A stretch of 64,000 bases of DNA from Yponomeuta sedellus (taxonomy: Eukaryota > Arthropoda > Insecta > Lepidoptera > Yponomeutidae), in assembly GCA_934045075.1 (NCBI GenBank), contig OW203740.1:18365878-18429877 (forward strand). Direction: 5' to 3'. Below, piece by piece: positions 24,001 to 30,082 of the stretch (positions are counted from its first letter, which is position 1; each line of letters opens with the position of its first letter). A model generated the notes under the pieces. It did no database searches, had not been told where the DNA came from, and saw nothing but the letters and a program-made list of their open reading frames with translations. Position numbers and translations under genes: made by a program.

Positions 24001-26174
24001 GTCCGGTAATGGTTGTTACATTCACACTATCGGTAACATATTTTAAACTTTCGCGACTTGAACACATAGAATATTTTAACGCGTAGTAATTTATTGCTAT
24101 TTTACCTCGACGTTTCGACGACGTTACAGTCATCGTGGTCACGAGAAAAATTATGGCTGGCACCCGTTCGCATCTTCGGCTGATAAGGTTTCAGACTACC
24201 CTCAATCAGCCATCACAAAACACTATTAGGGTTGCGACACTATCGGTAGTCTAGCATATAACCCGTTCTACGCGCGATTCGATCTTCTTCGTGAGATGCC
24301 TATTTAATCAATAATAAAGAAGACCCCTGTTGCGCAGCGGTAGCGCATCTGCCTAGCATGCAAGAGGTCCCGGGTTCGATCCCCGTTTGGGGATAAAAAA
24401 AACCCAGGTCTTGGATGTTTACATCTTCGTGATGTCGCTGTTTCTGGTTCCCACGACACAGGGTATCCTAGTGTGGGGCCAGAAGCAATGTATGTCCCGG
24501 TATGTAAATGTAAAAAAATTGCGCGGGTACAGTACTACACCTCATAAAAGTCCCTTCGGGAATCTACGTTCGCGCAGACTAGGAGGAAGTGTAACGAAAG
24601 TACCCGAAGCTATAAGTACATTCAACATGATCTTTAACCGATATGGTTAAAGTGCAGAATTGATTGCCGCAGTAGCGCTACCTATTTCGCTCACGCTAAT
24701 ATTGCCAAACTTAATAGTCACCTGCATCGATGACGTTGAATCAACTAATAGCAACAAAGGCGCGCGGCCTGCCATAAAATAAAACTATCTGATTGGTCGA
24801 TCAACTTGCCGCACATCCAAAATTTGTTCATCTGCGCAGGTACATCCGCGAGACTTATTTCTTGTGTAGCACTGTAAAACGCGTGGAATGACATTGTACT
24901 TCTATTGCTTTGTCGACTGCCAAGTTGAGAAAAATAACAACCATGTCGTGCTTATATCATTCTATTGAAAAACGATGTAGTAGACTTTAGGGCCTGGTTA
25001 CTGACTCTCTTATTGTGAAGCATTGTTCTGGGTTACAAAGTACTAAAATTTAAAGGGTCCCAGACACTGCAGTGCCCGGAACATTGTTTTTAGATGGAGT
25101 AAGCGTGCCCAGCACCTATGCAGCACCTGACAGCTTAGTCGGCCTAGCATACAGGAAACAAGTCAACTTACAAACAAACACAGCTGCACCATCGGCGTAT
25201 TTTGTTCCATACCTAACTGGTGATTTTTCTGACACATATATTTTTCCCTGCAGCTTGAGGTGGAACCGACATGTGTGAACTTCACGATCGAGCGCTGGTT
25301 CCCCGTCGCCAACATGTCCCGGTATCTACCCGTCCGAGTGTACGACTATTACGCACCAGGTGAGTAGTCCTGCGAAGACAAGCCTATTCATTACCTTTGT
25401 AGATAATTTATACAGGGCTCAATAACATCTAGACAGATATATAGTAAACACTGAGACGGTACAGTTCCTGAGAAATAATCTGTAAATGGCCACGAGCGCT
25501 CTGCTTGAAGCGCTCAGTCGTGAAGCCATGTCATAGGCCTTTTGGCCGGCTGTCATGTAATGGCAGTCGTTCAGCCATGACAGAGGCCTTATAGGCGGCT
25601 TGATAACTTGTGTTTGTTGATGGTGGCTTAAATGTCAAAGAAATCACTATACATATATCAAAACAAATTAGCTTATAAAACACAGTTCCTTAAACACTCC
25701 GAAAACGCTGACTAAAATAGTCTATAGTGGATATTTTACAAAGAAAAATTATAATGACAGATTAAATAAAATGTATTTAAGAAGTGCTTCAGAGAAATCG
25801 TGTTATCGTGTTTTATAAATATGTAAATGTTTAACGTCAACGCGTTCATTCTACAATTGCGCTTGTAAGCGACTTTACGGAGCGGCAAGTGCCGAGACCG
25901 TGTTAGATGCTGTTATCGATATACCTATGTTACTATGTTGTTGCGTGATCACCAAACATCCCCATTTCGACCAACAGAACGCTTCAACGAGACGATATTC
26001 GACGCGCTCCCGACCTACCTCCTCAACATCTGCGAGGTTTGTGGCTCGTCGCAGTGTCCATACTGTTCCATCTACAACGGCGCCTTTGCTGCGGTGGCAG
26101 CAACGCCGCTGGTACTGGCTTTAGTAGCCGTGACCGCCTATTTAGTACCCGGACACTTAACGCGTGTCACGTAG
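2894..26174 (+). CDS. Mcr: Macroglobulin complement-related (thioester-less A2M family), 19 3'-terminal exons
   Basis: Nineteen exons with GT/AG borders and consistent phases sum to 3,078 nt (1,025 residues plus stop): 2894-3043, 3587-3726, 5016-5179, 6097-6320, 8611-8787, 11300-11482, 11937-12053, 12767-12886, 13594-13778, 14238-14340, 16169-16333, 17216-17317, 18047-18233, 19080-19306, 20464-20625, 21602-21795, 23504-23678, 25254-25359, 25978-26174. Order of domains: bait-region/MG6 strands, LDL-receptor class A domain, A2M (WLWRDV) and MG7 region, CUB/thioester domain, receptor-binding domain, hydrophobic tail. The site aligned with the family GCGEQN reads DSAEQN, so the thioester cysteine is absent, as known for Drosophila Mcr. 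Family knowledge: Mcr is a secreted or surface protein of septate junctions and of opsonisation. N-terminal MG1-MG4 exons lie left of the window. Confidence 0.9.
3017..3425 (+). repeat. 42-bp minisatellite made of exon end plus splice donor
   Basis: Starting in the exon 2894-3043, a unit of about 42 bp (GGCAACGAGCTTTCGTATGC then donor-like AGGTGTGTATGAC) recurs roughly ten times, at about 3020, 3062, 3103, 3145, 3187, 3229, 3271, 3313, 3358 and 3400. Copy two has lost a base, so read-through from the true exon meets a stop soon after. Confidence 0.9.
3587..3726 (+). CDS. Mcr: Mcr exon
   Basis: Starts after GCGCAG and ends two bases into a glutamate codon before GTGAGT at 3727. It encodes 46 codons beginning VISKMSRFDE, with an NGTF glycosylation motif. 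The donor region is repeated once about 60 bp downstream (GAGTGAGTAT near 3782). Confidence 0.85.
3722..3806 (+). repeat. Duplicated splice-donor segment
   Basis: GAGTGAGTACACACATACTG after exon 3587-3726 recurs as GAGTGAGTATACACATACTG about 58 bp on; two copies. Confidence 0.7.
4243..4434. repeat. Interspersed repeat R (copy 1)
   Basis: The segment starting AACTAGCTGACCCAGCGAAC and ending TTTATATTATAGAAG recurs at 9711-9905 and, inverted, at 22678-22862. It resembles short truncated tails of a lepidopteran LINE or Helitron-like family; family not assigned. Confidence 0.75.
4610..4700 (-). pseudogene. C2H2 zinc-finger remnant, LINE-like
   Basis: The minus strand encodes CGTCLRTFTAKIGYISHVRTH, a C-X2-C-X12-H-X3-H finger followed by a stop. 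Such a finger close to the end of an ORF is typical of insect non-LTR retrotransposon ORF2 ends. No reverse transcriptase text is adjacent. Confidence 0.4.
4750..4974. mobile_element. Short element with 42-bp terminal inverted repeats
   Basis: CAACTACAGTGCGTTCACAT at 4750 and its reverse complement ending at 4974 form 42-bp arms with a single mismatch around a 141-bp centre. It looks like a MITE; superfamily not identified. Confidence 0.65.
5016..5179 (+). CDS. Mcr: Mcr exon with LDL-receptor class A domain
   Basis: The first base completes the glutamate codon; the exon ends at TCTAACT before GTGAGA. It holds the cysteine pattern of an LDLa module, five cysteines here and the sixth completed across the next intron. 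The calcium site CDGAFDCPDRTDE is intact. An LDLa module inside an A2M protein is the main reason for calling this Mcr. Confidence 0.9.
5192..5236. repeat. (ATTC)n microsatellite
   Basis: About eleven uninterrupted ATTC units just after the donor of the LDLa exon. Confidence 0.9.
5334..5420 (+). repeat. SINE fragment (family S4-like tail)
   Basis: Contains a tRNA B-box-like GGGTTCGATTCCCGG followed by GGTCTTGGATGTTAAC, a tail shared with the copies at 24326 and 29196. Confidence 0.5.
5577..5936 (+). repeat. LINE-tail repeat Z, copy 1
   Basis: CCCCACTGCTGGGGCACGGG ... CCATACTCCACCACGGGGGCC ... recurs nearly full length at 12137-12511 and 56262-56585, inverted at 58575-58760 and in pieces at 17500 and 25483. 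Text of this kind is common in Lepidoptera as the 3' end of CR1/Zenon-like LINEs; the assignment is from memory and not searched. Confidence 0.7.
6097..6320 (+). CDS. Mcr: Mcr exon (A2M domain)
   Basis: Begins by completing the LDLa cysteine and ends HTQQ before GTACTG. It contains NVWLWRDVNI, the family WLW motif of the A2M domain, and the W-x-x-S-A-F-G-x-S...G-L-G-L segment. Its last 60 bp and donor are copied three more times inside the 33-bp array that follows. Confidence 0.9.
6237..7060 (+). repeat. 33-bp / 180-bp higher-order array of exon end plus donor
   Basis: Within and after exon 6097-6320 the 33-bp unit GCGCAGTGGACCGTGTACTG... repeats about fifteen times. At 6269, 6448, 6628 and 6988 a longer exon-derived block ending CACACGCAGCAG|GTACTG is embedded, giving four near-identical splice donors. 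Spacing of the long blocks is about 180, 180 and 360 bp. Confidence 0.92.
7134..7160 (+). pseudogene. Fossil copy of the start of Mcr exon 8611
   Basis: After TTTGCAG the sequence encodes YTGVLPFF exactly as at 8611, then diverges. It is longer than the copies in the 53-bp array (which stop matching after about 17 bases), so it is an independent or ancestral duplicate of the exon start. Confidence 0.6.
7210..8627 (+). repeat. 53-bp minisatellite of splice acceptor plus exon start, 26 copies
   Basis: Copies of CTCCCCGCAG|TACACGGGCGTGCTGCC start their exon-like part at 7274, 7328, 7382, 7437, 7490, 7544, 7597, 7651, 7704, 7757, 7810, 7863, 7916, 7969, 8022, 8075, 8130, 8183, 8236, 8289, 8344, 8397, 8450, 8504, 8557 and 8611; the last is the true exon. 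An imperfect copy lies at 7220. Two unit flavours (TACAGCACTCTGACGTATAG and TACAGTTTCTCTTGACGCGT) alternate in blocks, showing later multi-unit duplication. 53 is not a multiple of three. Confidence 0.95.
8611..8787 (+). CDS. Mcr: Mcr exon (MG7)
   Basis: Fifty-nine codons from YTGVLPFFMRVEGP to ENGI, between CCCCGCAG and GTGAGT. It matches the family segment PFF-x-x-x-x-P...RGE...L-x-x-x-V-x-NY. The acceptor and first 17 bases are the repeated unit of the 53-bp array upstream; only this last copy continues into coding sequence. Confidence 0.9.
9711..9905. repeat. Interspersed repeat R (copy 2)
   Basis: Same text as 4243-4434, beginning CTAGGTGACCCAGCGAACTT, about 85-90% alike by eye. Confidence 0.75.
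10460..10526. repeat. Inverted repeat (27-nt arms)
   Basis: CACTTGGCCAGAAAGTGGCT...CCG pairs with CGG...CCACTTTATTGCCAGGTG around a 13-nt loop, with a few mismatches. Confidence 0.6.
11300..11482 (+). CDS. Mcr: Mcr exon (MG7/CUB)
   Basis: Sixty-one codons from VRSYNPRT to VLVE, with donor GTGAGT at 11483. Typical beta-strand text of the MG7 end (FFVYIAAGDAATVHVPVVP). The last 57 bases plus donor are repeated three more times in frame downstream. Confidence 0.88.
11426..11706 (+). repeat. 72-bp array of exon end plus donor, 4 copies
   Basis: Units start at 11426, 11498, 11570 and 11642, each TTACACGCCTCCACGCTCAT ... GTCGAG|GTGAGTGACGTCAGG. The first is the real exon end. The junction GACGTCAGGTTACACG resembles the exon's own ACGTCAAGTTACACG, so microhomology could have started the duplication. 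All units are open in the exon frame (24 codons each). Confidence 0.95.
11720..11795 (+). repeat. SINE S1 fragment
   Basis: CCTGGGTTCGAGTCCCGGCATGGGTGG followed by the tail AATTTTTAGCCTCTAAATAGG, shared with 22055, 23105 (inverted) and 55105. Confidence 0.6.
11937..12053 (+). CDS. Mcr: Mcr exon (CUB part)
   Basis: Thirty-nine codons from ADGLPQHR to VIPYE, between TTAACAG and GTGAGA. It carries an N-V-T glycosylation motif. Confidence 0.87.
12137..12511 (+). repeat. LINE-tail repeat Z, copy 2
   Basis: Nearly the same as 5577-5936, including CCACCACGGGGGCCAAG and the end GGCTAGGCCACGAGCGCTTC. Confidence 0.75.
12767..12886 (+). CDS. Mcr: Mcr exon leading into thioester domain
   Basis: Forty codons from VDRYYVFG to LNLPM, between TTACAG and GTAAGT. 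The end, LNLPM, is the family segment LxxMP just before the thioester site. Confidence 0.88.
13217..13593 (+). repeat. 75-bp array of splice acceptor plus exon start, 5 copies before the exon
   Basis: Exon-like starts (CCACAG|GACA) fall at 13220, 13295, 13370, 13445 and 13520, then the real exon at 13594. Each 75-bp unit is open and reads DSAEQKVFNYMIVLSG... in 25 codons, but the last step is 74 bp, so any upstream acceptor would shift the frame of the true exon. Confidence 0.95.
13594..13778 (+). CDS. Mcr: Mcr exon with degenerate thioester site
   Basis: Starts DSAEQNMFSF where catalytic members read GCGEQNM, so the cysteine that forms the thioester is serine here. It continues with LERDAFYHMNILYQRQMSF and KPDGSFSLF, the first helices of the thioester domain, and ends two bases into a tryptophan codon. 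Five further acceptor copies precede it at 75-bp spacing. Confidence 0.9.
13906..13970. repeat. Perfect hairpin, 29-nt arms
   Basis: TGTCCGAAAAATGTTAATAT... is followed after a 7-nt loop by its exact reverse complement. Could be a short foldback element. Confidence 0.8.
14238..14340 (+). CDS. Mcr: Mcr exon (thioester domain)
   Basis: Completes the tryptophan codon and runs to YIDPD before GTGAGT; SVWLTSFCAKIF is the family S-x-WLTAFV-x-K-x-F helix. Confidence 0.9.
14553..14921 (-). mobile_element. SINE S2, full-length copy
   Basis: On the minus strand a tRNA-like head (GGTAGCTCAGTGGGTAGAAC, then a B-box-like GGTTCGATCC) leads into a conserved body (AACATCGTGAGGAAACCC, AGGATGGTATAGGTGCTGGG) and tail (CATCTAGTGTGAGTG). 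The same order occurs on the plus strand at 37071-37440. Confidence 0.8.
14922..15011. repeat. (TA)n microsatellite
   Basis: About 44 TA units directly at the head end of the SINE copy. Confidence 0.95.
16169..16333 (+). CDS. Mcr: Mcr exon (thioester domain)
   Basis: Fifty-five codons from VISMAVSWLLEHQLPHGAF to NARE, between GGGCAG and GTCAGT. Copies of its 3' end and one larger decayed copy lie downstream to about 16925. Confidence 0.9.
16334..16630 (+). repeat. Degenerate copies of exon 16169 end
   Basis: Segments resembling CAACATCCCCAAGGACAGCC...CACCTCTTCCCCAACGCGAG recur at about 16390-16450 and 16495-16560, each followed by text like GACCAACTTGGACTTTATGT and TAGGTACAGAG; unit about 110-125 bp. 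Confidence 0.7.
16628..16803 (-). repeat. SINE S2 fragment
   Basis: Shares CACTAGATGGGT-like tail, CCAGTGCCTGGGGCAT and TAGTCGGCCTAGCCCACAGG with the full-length S2 copies. Confidence 0.7.
16803..16925 (+). pseudogene. Decayed duplicate of Mcr exon 16169-16333
   Basis: ATCTCATTGGCAATCTCCTG aligns with the exon start ISMAVSW but has TGA in place of the tryptophan codon. After a shift the text reads LYEGNWMLNHNDYN and INIPKNSRLYREN against exon residues FYEVTWLPDRNDNS and INIPKDSRLYKEN. It is a whole-exon duplicate that has lost function, now interrupted from the parent by a SINE. Confidence 0.7.
17216..17317 (+). CDS. Mcr: Mcr exon (thioester domain)
   Basis: Thirty-four codons ANNSIILQ to DIGVRE, between TTTCAG and GTATGT; ITLTAHVVVTL is the family LTA-x-V-x-x-x-L helix. 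Confidence 0.9.
18047..18233 (+). CDS. Mcr: Mcr exon (thioester domain)
   Basis: Starts GLSARVVRAQERGIKWLE and ends one base into a glycine codon before GTGAGT at 18234. The helix pair AAYDLAVVAHALTFAKAP is typical of the alpha-alpha barrel. Its last 60 bases are repeated twice downstream. Confidence 0.9.
18234..18410 (+). repeat. Two degenerate copies of exon 18047 end plus donor
   Basis: CTCAAGCGCTTGCAGCGCTC|CGAGGGTGAG recurs at about 18268-18312 with the donor intact and at about 18355-18400 without it. Confidence 0.85.
18411..19079. other. Mcr intron, nothing recognised
   Basis: AT-rich sequence with no repeat or exon that I can support. Confidence 0.5.
19080..19306 (+). CDS. Mcr: Mcr exon (thioester domain end)
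   Basis: Completes glycine, reads VYWGKERV through VATTAYALMA to DGGWASTQ, before GTAAAC. VEXTAYALL-like and GGW-x-STQ blocks are strongly conserved in A2M proteins. Confidence 0.92.
19546..19618. repeat. 30-bp tandem duplication
   Basis: TCATTTATGTATTATTTAAA CGTCTCTCTG occurs twice in full and begins a third time. Confidence 0.85.
19961..20131 (+). pseudogene. Orphan C-terminal coding fragment, probably from a transposon
   Basis: An open stretch ends QQISSTASTAATQPM...ESSSDEDIQQASLVNPI then TAA, followed by AT-rich sequence with AATAAA-like signals. The Ser/Asp-rich acidic tail looks like a real protein C-terminus but has no start and no match that I recognise. It sits in the Mcr intron 19307-20463. 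Confidence 0.4.
20281..20440 (-). repeat. LINE 3' tail fragment
   Basis: TAAGATAAGAATATTCTTTA TTGTACACC with AATTGGCGGCCTTATTGC is inverted and repeated at 23262-23360. Confidence 0.6.
20464..20625 (+). CDS. Mcr: Mcr exon
   Basis: Fifty-four codons starting DTYVAFRALIEY, the direct partner of STQ in the previous exon; donor GTGAGC. Confidence 0.9.
21379..21511. repeat. Foldback element, family F1
   Basis: GCTTAATCGCGTAGTAATTT...CTATTTTACCTCGACGTTT is followed by its near reverse complement ending GCGATTAAGC. One arm plus centre recurs at about 24078-24150. Confidence 0.75.
21602..21795 (+). CDS. Mcr: Mcr exon
   Basis: Sixty-four codons plus two bases, IPEAWGTVKVTARGAGYAILQ to QSCA, before GTGAGA. 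The G-x-G-x-A-x-x-Q-x-x-x-x-YN block precedes the receptor-binding domain in the family. Exon-end copies follow to about 22400. Confidence 0.9.
21796..22400 (+). repeat. Scattered copies of exon 21602 end
   Basis: AAGAATCAGTCGCACATCGA-like text with following donor and TAGACGTATGCACATTTCTAG recurs at about 21850, 21945, 22190 and 22328, the last with an intact AGGTGAGATACTAACAC. A SINE splits the series. Confidence 0.75.
22055..22150 (+). mobile_element. SINE S1
   Basis: tRNA-like head: CCCATTAGCTCAGTTGGC, anticodon-loop region, GGGTTCGAATCCCGGCATGG, then the S1 tail TTTTTAGCCTCTAAATAGG. A tRNA-like fold is likely but the shared tail marks a SINE. Confidence 0.75.
22678..22862. repeat. Interspersed repeat R (copy 3, inverted)
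   Basis: Begins CTTCTATAATATAAAAATGA and ends GCTGGGTCAGCTAGTT. Confidence 0.75.
23105..23240 (-). mobile_element. SINE S1
   Basis: Inverted copy: CCTATTTAGAGGCAAAAAAT, CCGGGACTCGAACCCGCGAC, CCAACTGAGCTAATGG. Confidence 0.7.
23262..23362 (+). repeat. LINE 3' tail fragment
   Basis: AATAAGGCCGCCAATTGTAC ... GGTGTACAATAAAGAATATTC, sister of 20281-20440. Confidence 0.6.
23504..23678 (+). CDS. Mcr: Mcr exon (receptor-binding domain)
   Basis: Begins WTYLEESPRSGMAVLDVAIPTGY after acceptor TTCCAG, matching SGMA-x-x-x-V-x-x-x-TG of the A2M receptor-binding domain; ends FYFDY before GTGAGT. The acceptor at 23502 was chosen because it keeps phase and the family text; the open frame extends further upstream into intron. 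Confidence 0.88.
23733..23985 (+). mobile_element. SINE S3
   Basis: Head GGTGGTAGCGGAGCGGTGTAG and B-box-like GGGTTCAAACCCCGGC, then GACTTTGTTTTCTAAG and GGTGAAGGAAAACATCGTAAG. Sister copies at 59226 and (inverted) 44640. Confidence 0.7.
24326..24520 (+). mobile_element. SINE S4
   Basis: tRNA-like head (GCGCAGCGGTAGCGCATCTG, GGTCCCGGGTTCGATCCC) plus body CAGGTCTTGGATGTTTACAT and GGGTATCCTAGTGTGGGGCC. The same head and body are at 29196-29385. Confidence 0.75.
24840..24990 (+). repeat. Unassigned dispersed repeat U, copy 1
   Basis: GGAATGACATTGTACTTCTA TTGCTTTG ... TTCTATTGAAAA ... GGGCCTGGT recurs inverted at 58376-58540. Confidence 0.6.
25050..25165 (-). repeat. SINE S2 fragment
   Basis: Shares GCAGTGCCCGGAACATTG, CCCAGCACCTATG and CAGCTTAGTCGGCCTAGC with S2. 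Confidence 0.6.
25254..25359 (+). CDS. Mcr: Mcr exon (receptor-binding domain)
   Basis: LEVEPTCVNFTIERWFPVANM to YDYYAP, acceptor CTGCAG, donor GTGAGT; final strands of the receptor-binding domain ending in the family VYDYY. Confidence 0.9.
25483..25612 (-). repeat. LINE-tail repeat Z fragment
   Basis: GGCCACGAGCGCTCTGCTTG and GCCATGACAGAGGCCTTATA GG match inverted Z text. Confidence 0.55.
25978..26174 (+). CDS. Mcr: Mcr terminal exon with cysteine cluster and hydrophobic tail
   Basis: From RFNETIFDALPTYLL through a cysteine cluster (CEVCGSSQCPYC) to a hydrophobic stretch of about 20 residues (AVAATPLVLALVAVTAYLV) followed by nine mostly polar residues and TAG. The tail could be a transmembrane anchor or a GPI-attachment signal; relatives such as CD109 are GPI-linked. 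Confidence 0.88.
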
Positions 26175-26399
26175 TAGGCGAGGTTTGGCTGCTTTTTAAA
26201 TTCAAATTTAATTAATTTTGTAGTGATTCCTTCCCTAACGCTGCTAATGTTATGAAATAGTAGCACCTCTTGGAATGACAAGACAATTATGAAAGTGAAT
26301 TAAGAAACTGTCCAGCTGTTTAACTGTTAAAAGACAAACACAATATTATTAAGTATTATTATTTTGATTGGTGTTCGTCGGTACAATGACACAAACTAC

Positions 26400-26405
26400 A
26401 ATAAA
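26400..26405 (+). promoter_or_regulatory. Candidate Mcr poly(A) signal
   Basis: AATAAA about 225 bases past the Mcr stop, with AT-rich sequence after it. Not proven; other weak signals follow. Confidence 0.45.
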
Positions 26406-26591
26406 ATTCCATTAGACAGCGTGACGATTATCACTGCAGCTGCAGTCGCTTGTATATGTTACAGGAAGCCTTGATTAACATTGATGCGGATCGATATATC
26501 AATTTTAACAGTCAATGCAACTTTTCTTTTCGACAACGCAGGCAGCGTGAAGTTTGACGAACTATCAACTTTCATCCAAACTTACAGACAG

Positions 26592-26766
26592 CTGTTTTTA
26601 TACGGATTTATGCTCGTTTATTACAGTTTTACAATTTTCCAACGTTTCGGCACTTTTTCAGGTGCCGTGGTCCCGTGTCATCTGGGACCACGGCACCTGA
26701 AAAAGTGCCGAAACGTTGGAAAATTGTAAAAATGTAATAAACGAGCATAAATCCGTATAAAAACAG
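26592..26766. mobile_element. Foldback element F2, 83-bp near-perfect arms
   Basis: CTGTTTTTATACGGATTTAT... to GGTGCCGTGGTCCC pairs across a 9-nt loop with its reverse complement ending AAAAACAG. Text near 45240-45545 (ACGTTTCGGCACTTTTTCAA and GCTCGTGTTAACCTTAGAAA) is a divergent relative, and the same GTTAACCTTAG follows this copy. Confidence 0.8.
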
Positions 26767-29195
26767 TTTTAATTATGTCTACTGCTCGTGTTAACCTTAG
26801 AAAATACTTTACAGACAGCTTTCAAACTTTCTAGCACTTGCTGCAAGTTTGAAACAATCTTGTTAATTTCCGCGTCAACTTCAAGCTATCTTATTATCAG
26901 TATGGGAAGGTTGCATCGCCTGTTAAAATATGTATCGTAGCTTTCTGTGACATTCACGCGTCTGCCATCGACCTTGGATAAAATACGACAAAGCATTCAG
27001 ATACGATATTGTCTTTAGGTAGCTTTCAAATGGCTTAAAACATTCTAAGTACTTGAGATACTCCATTGATCCTAGTTCTTGTAAACAATGTAACTTGGCT
27101 GAGCGCTCACTAACTGTACACTCCGCTGATCTATTAAAGCCATTAGAATGTGTCTGAATGCAATAAAAGTAAATGTTAGTCTGTTGCATGAAACATACTA
27201 AATTAAGTTTGGTATGTAACAAAAAAACAGGACGACAGTACAAGTTTCGTATTGAAGAATTTTCTAGCCTTCAGCTGTTCAAACATACAATCCGAATCTC
27301 AATAACATTAAGACTATTTGATAAACACGTAACGTCCAATTACCTAGTACCTCACTAGAAGTTTTGTAATGCTTCATAGTTTATATTTTAATTAAATAAT
27401 TCTAACATAAATAGGTACGAGTATACCTAGAGATGTATTTAATAAAGAAACAGATTTGAAAAAGAGAAATGATTTGTATAAACATTAAAATTATGCTGGA
27501 AACAGTGAGCAGTCTTTTGTTAATCCTAGAAGCTGATCTCTTTAAAAAGCAAGAATCAGATATTAATCTACTTAGTGATTCTGAAAATAATAAGTTACAG
27601 TAAAGAATTTAATAATGCAAATGAGAGATCTGATTGTAAATGTATTTTTTTTCACCACCAGAATGTTAAAATAAGTTTATGTTCTGCTTGGGAAGCACAA
27701 GGTCAAGTTAAATGTTTTATCCCACTATCGGATACTGGCATCTCGCTTTACCCATTGAAAAGAAGAAAGATGCAGTACCCGATGATGCGATAAACTTTTA
27801 TCATGGTGCTCCCCTAGCTGAAACTGTACAGTTATCTTACTTGTGTAACTAGATACCATATGTAACCTTAATTATTCCATTAGTTAGAATTTTTCTTGAT
27901 GCATGTCTTTATGCAAGTAATTATCCTACTCCTACTGTTTTACTTATTCTTGGTACATTCTTGTTCCAACATTTATGCAAGTTTCCCCTTGATTGAGTTA
28001 ATATCAGTTTTTCTTCTTTTTCTGTTTTGTCTTGGTGCTGTCGGCATTTCCCTTCGAATATTTTTATTATAAAATAGTTTGTATCTGAATGTTGCACATA
28101 TCAGAACATATTTTATTGGATTTTATAGAGGTGTGTTCTAATTAAATGTGAATTATAAATAATTCAGTTATTCTGTATTGCAATGCTAAAGCATTGAATG
28201 CAGCCTTGCCTTTGCAGACACAAGTAAATTCTAAATTAGTGGCAATTTAAGTGCAAAAATCATGTATATATCATAGTTTTATGTACGTACCTTAGATATA
28301 AGAGAAATATTTTTACATTTTACACTTAAAATTGATTTTAAATGTTTATTAAACAACAATATTCATGTCAATCATAAAAAGCCTTATTAAATTAAGACAA
28401 TAAGGAATTAGAAAGGTCATGATGTTTGAAAACATATTTTTATAGCAAATTGATGTATGTATGCCATACCATTGTGTAAGACTTAATTTCTTATAATTTT
28501 GTGGTCAAGCCAAATTATCACTTTTGATCTAGTTAAGATGTGATACAGTTCATACAGTGCTATAATTTGGGTTGAAGATGACTTTGTTTCTTATGGCAAA
28601 ATTTAATATCTGAATAACTGAGAAGCAAGTTCTGTTTTTGCTATGAAACTGACTCCTCAGTATTCTTGCCATGTGAAATAATTCTTAGGTAGGATTTTAG
28701 TACTTTTTATACCTTTCACTGTAGTCATTTCAAGAGCAACTTGTACAAATTGTAACATGACCGTCCAGTCAACACTAGAAATCTCAATTTCCGTATTGGA
28801 ACATTACAAAAGTAATTTGTTCATTTAAGCAAGATACTTAAAGTTAATGGTAGTCTCCGTCCAAATTAACCAATGACTGATATTCTTTTTTATTATTTTG
28901 TATATGTTGTAAGTATTTAAGTTGTTATTTTGTTAACAGCTTTGTGAATGCTTAGTATAAATGAGTGGATATTAATATTGATTTAATGAAATTTTTGACT
29001 TTCCATAGATCTATTTCGCAATAAAAATCCAGGAAAATAATTATGTTCTCTTTTATTTCTCAATAGCAACAACTGTATAACATGCCGCAGGAGGGAAGGC
29101 AACAGCACAGGTTAACAGGGATTGAAATAAGATATTAAATAGATCTTACAATAATGTAACGGTTGTCCGTTACAACTACAACATTTTCACGAAGA

Positions 29196-29390
29196 CCTCT
29201 GTGGCATAGCGGTAGCGCGTCTGCCTACCATGCAAGAGGTCCCGGGTTCGAATCCCGGCTGGAAACAAAAAAAAAGTCCAGGTCTTGGATGTTTACATGT
29301 TTGTGATGTCGTTGTTTCTGGTTCCCATGACACAGGGTATCCTAGTGTGGGGCCAGAAGCAATGTATGTGCCAGTATGTAAAATGTTATG
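29196..29390 (+). mobile_element. SINE S4
   Basis: Head GGCATAGCGGTAGCGCGTCT with GGTCCCGGGTTCGAATCCC; body as in 24326-24520. Confidence 0.75.
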
Positions 29391-30047
29391 TTATGTTTCA
29401 ATAACCAACTTCAAATCTACTTTCTTACAAGTTTTATTTTAGTTTTCATAATTTTATGAATGGTCAAGAGTGAAACATTGCTAGACCTATGTAGTGTCTG
29501 AATGTGACCTAGGTTGTTATAGAGGTCCCATGTAACTAAAAGGCTTTATCGACTTATCAATACAACTCAATTATGAGACCAAATCTGAAATATGGACAAA
29601 CCACTAAATATGTCACTTTTTTATGTAGCCTCTATTGCTGACCTACATACACTAGGGCAAATATCAAAAGGTATTGAAATTTTTCTACTAAATTTGACAA
29701 AATTTATAGATGAATAACTCCCTCCAGTTTCACTGGACCTTCCTGAAATATGACAAACCCAGTAGTTTTCCACAGAATAAATAATAGAAACTTCCACACA
29801 ACGCAATCACTTGTCTCTTAGGATGCACCATTGTAACTAGGCATGGGCTTTGCAAATATAGGATTACATTTGTACAAATCAACAATAGCAGCTTCCAGTG
29901 GGAATCAATCTCATGTTTTTGCCAGTACCTTGTAACCTCAAAATGAATTTAATTGGAACAGTGCAAATAAAACCCAAGTTCAATTATAAATAATTTAATA
30001 ATTCAACTTTTAATACATTTTATAACCTAAGAGATGGGACTAAATTT

Positions 30048-30082
30048 GCAATAGTGATGTTTTATTTAAACATCACTATTGC
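30048..30082. promoter_or_regulatory. Hairpin over EMC7 stop codon and poly(A) hexamer
   Basis: GCAATAGTGATGTTT (30048-30062) pairs perfectly with AAACATCACTATTGC (30068-30082) around a 5-nt loop. In EMC7 mRNA it covers the last codons and stop, and the minus-strand AATAAA at 30061-30066 sits at the loop. Confidence 0.6.

Larger units (their letters stand above)
26175..30075. other. Convergent intergenic region between Mcr and EMC7
   Basis: About 3.9 kb of AT-rich DNA. It begins with the Mcr 3' end, holds the foldback 26592-26766 and a SINE S4 copy at 29196, and otherwise shows only short random frames. I see no gene. Part may be long 3' UTR. Confidence 0.6.

Noticed and set aside
24326..24400. 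tRNA gene candidate (also 22055, 23733, 29196, 37071, 55105, 59226)
   Set aside because: Each tRNA-like head is followed by a body and tail shared with other copies, which marks SINEs; acceptor stems also pair poorly by eye.
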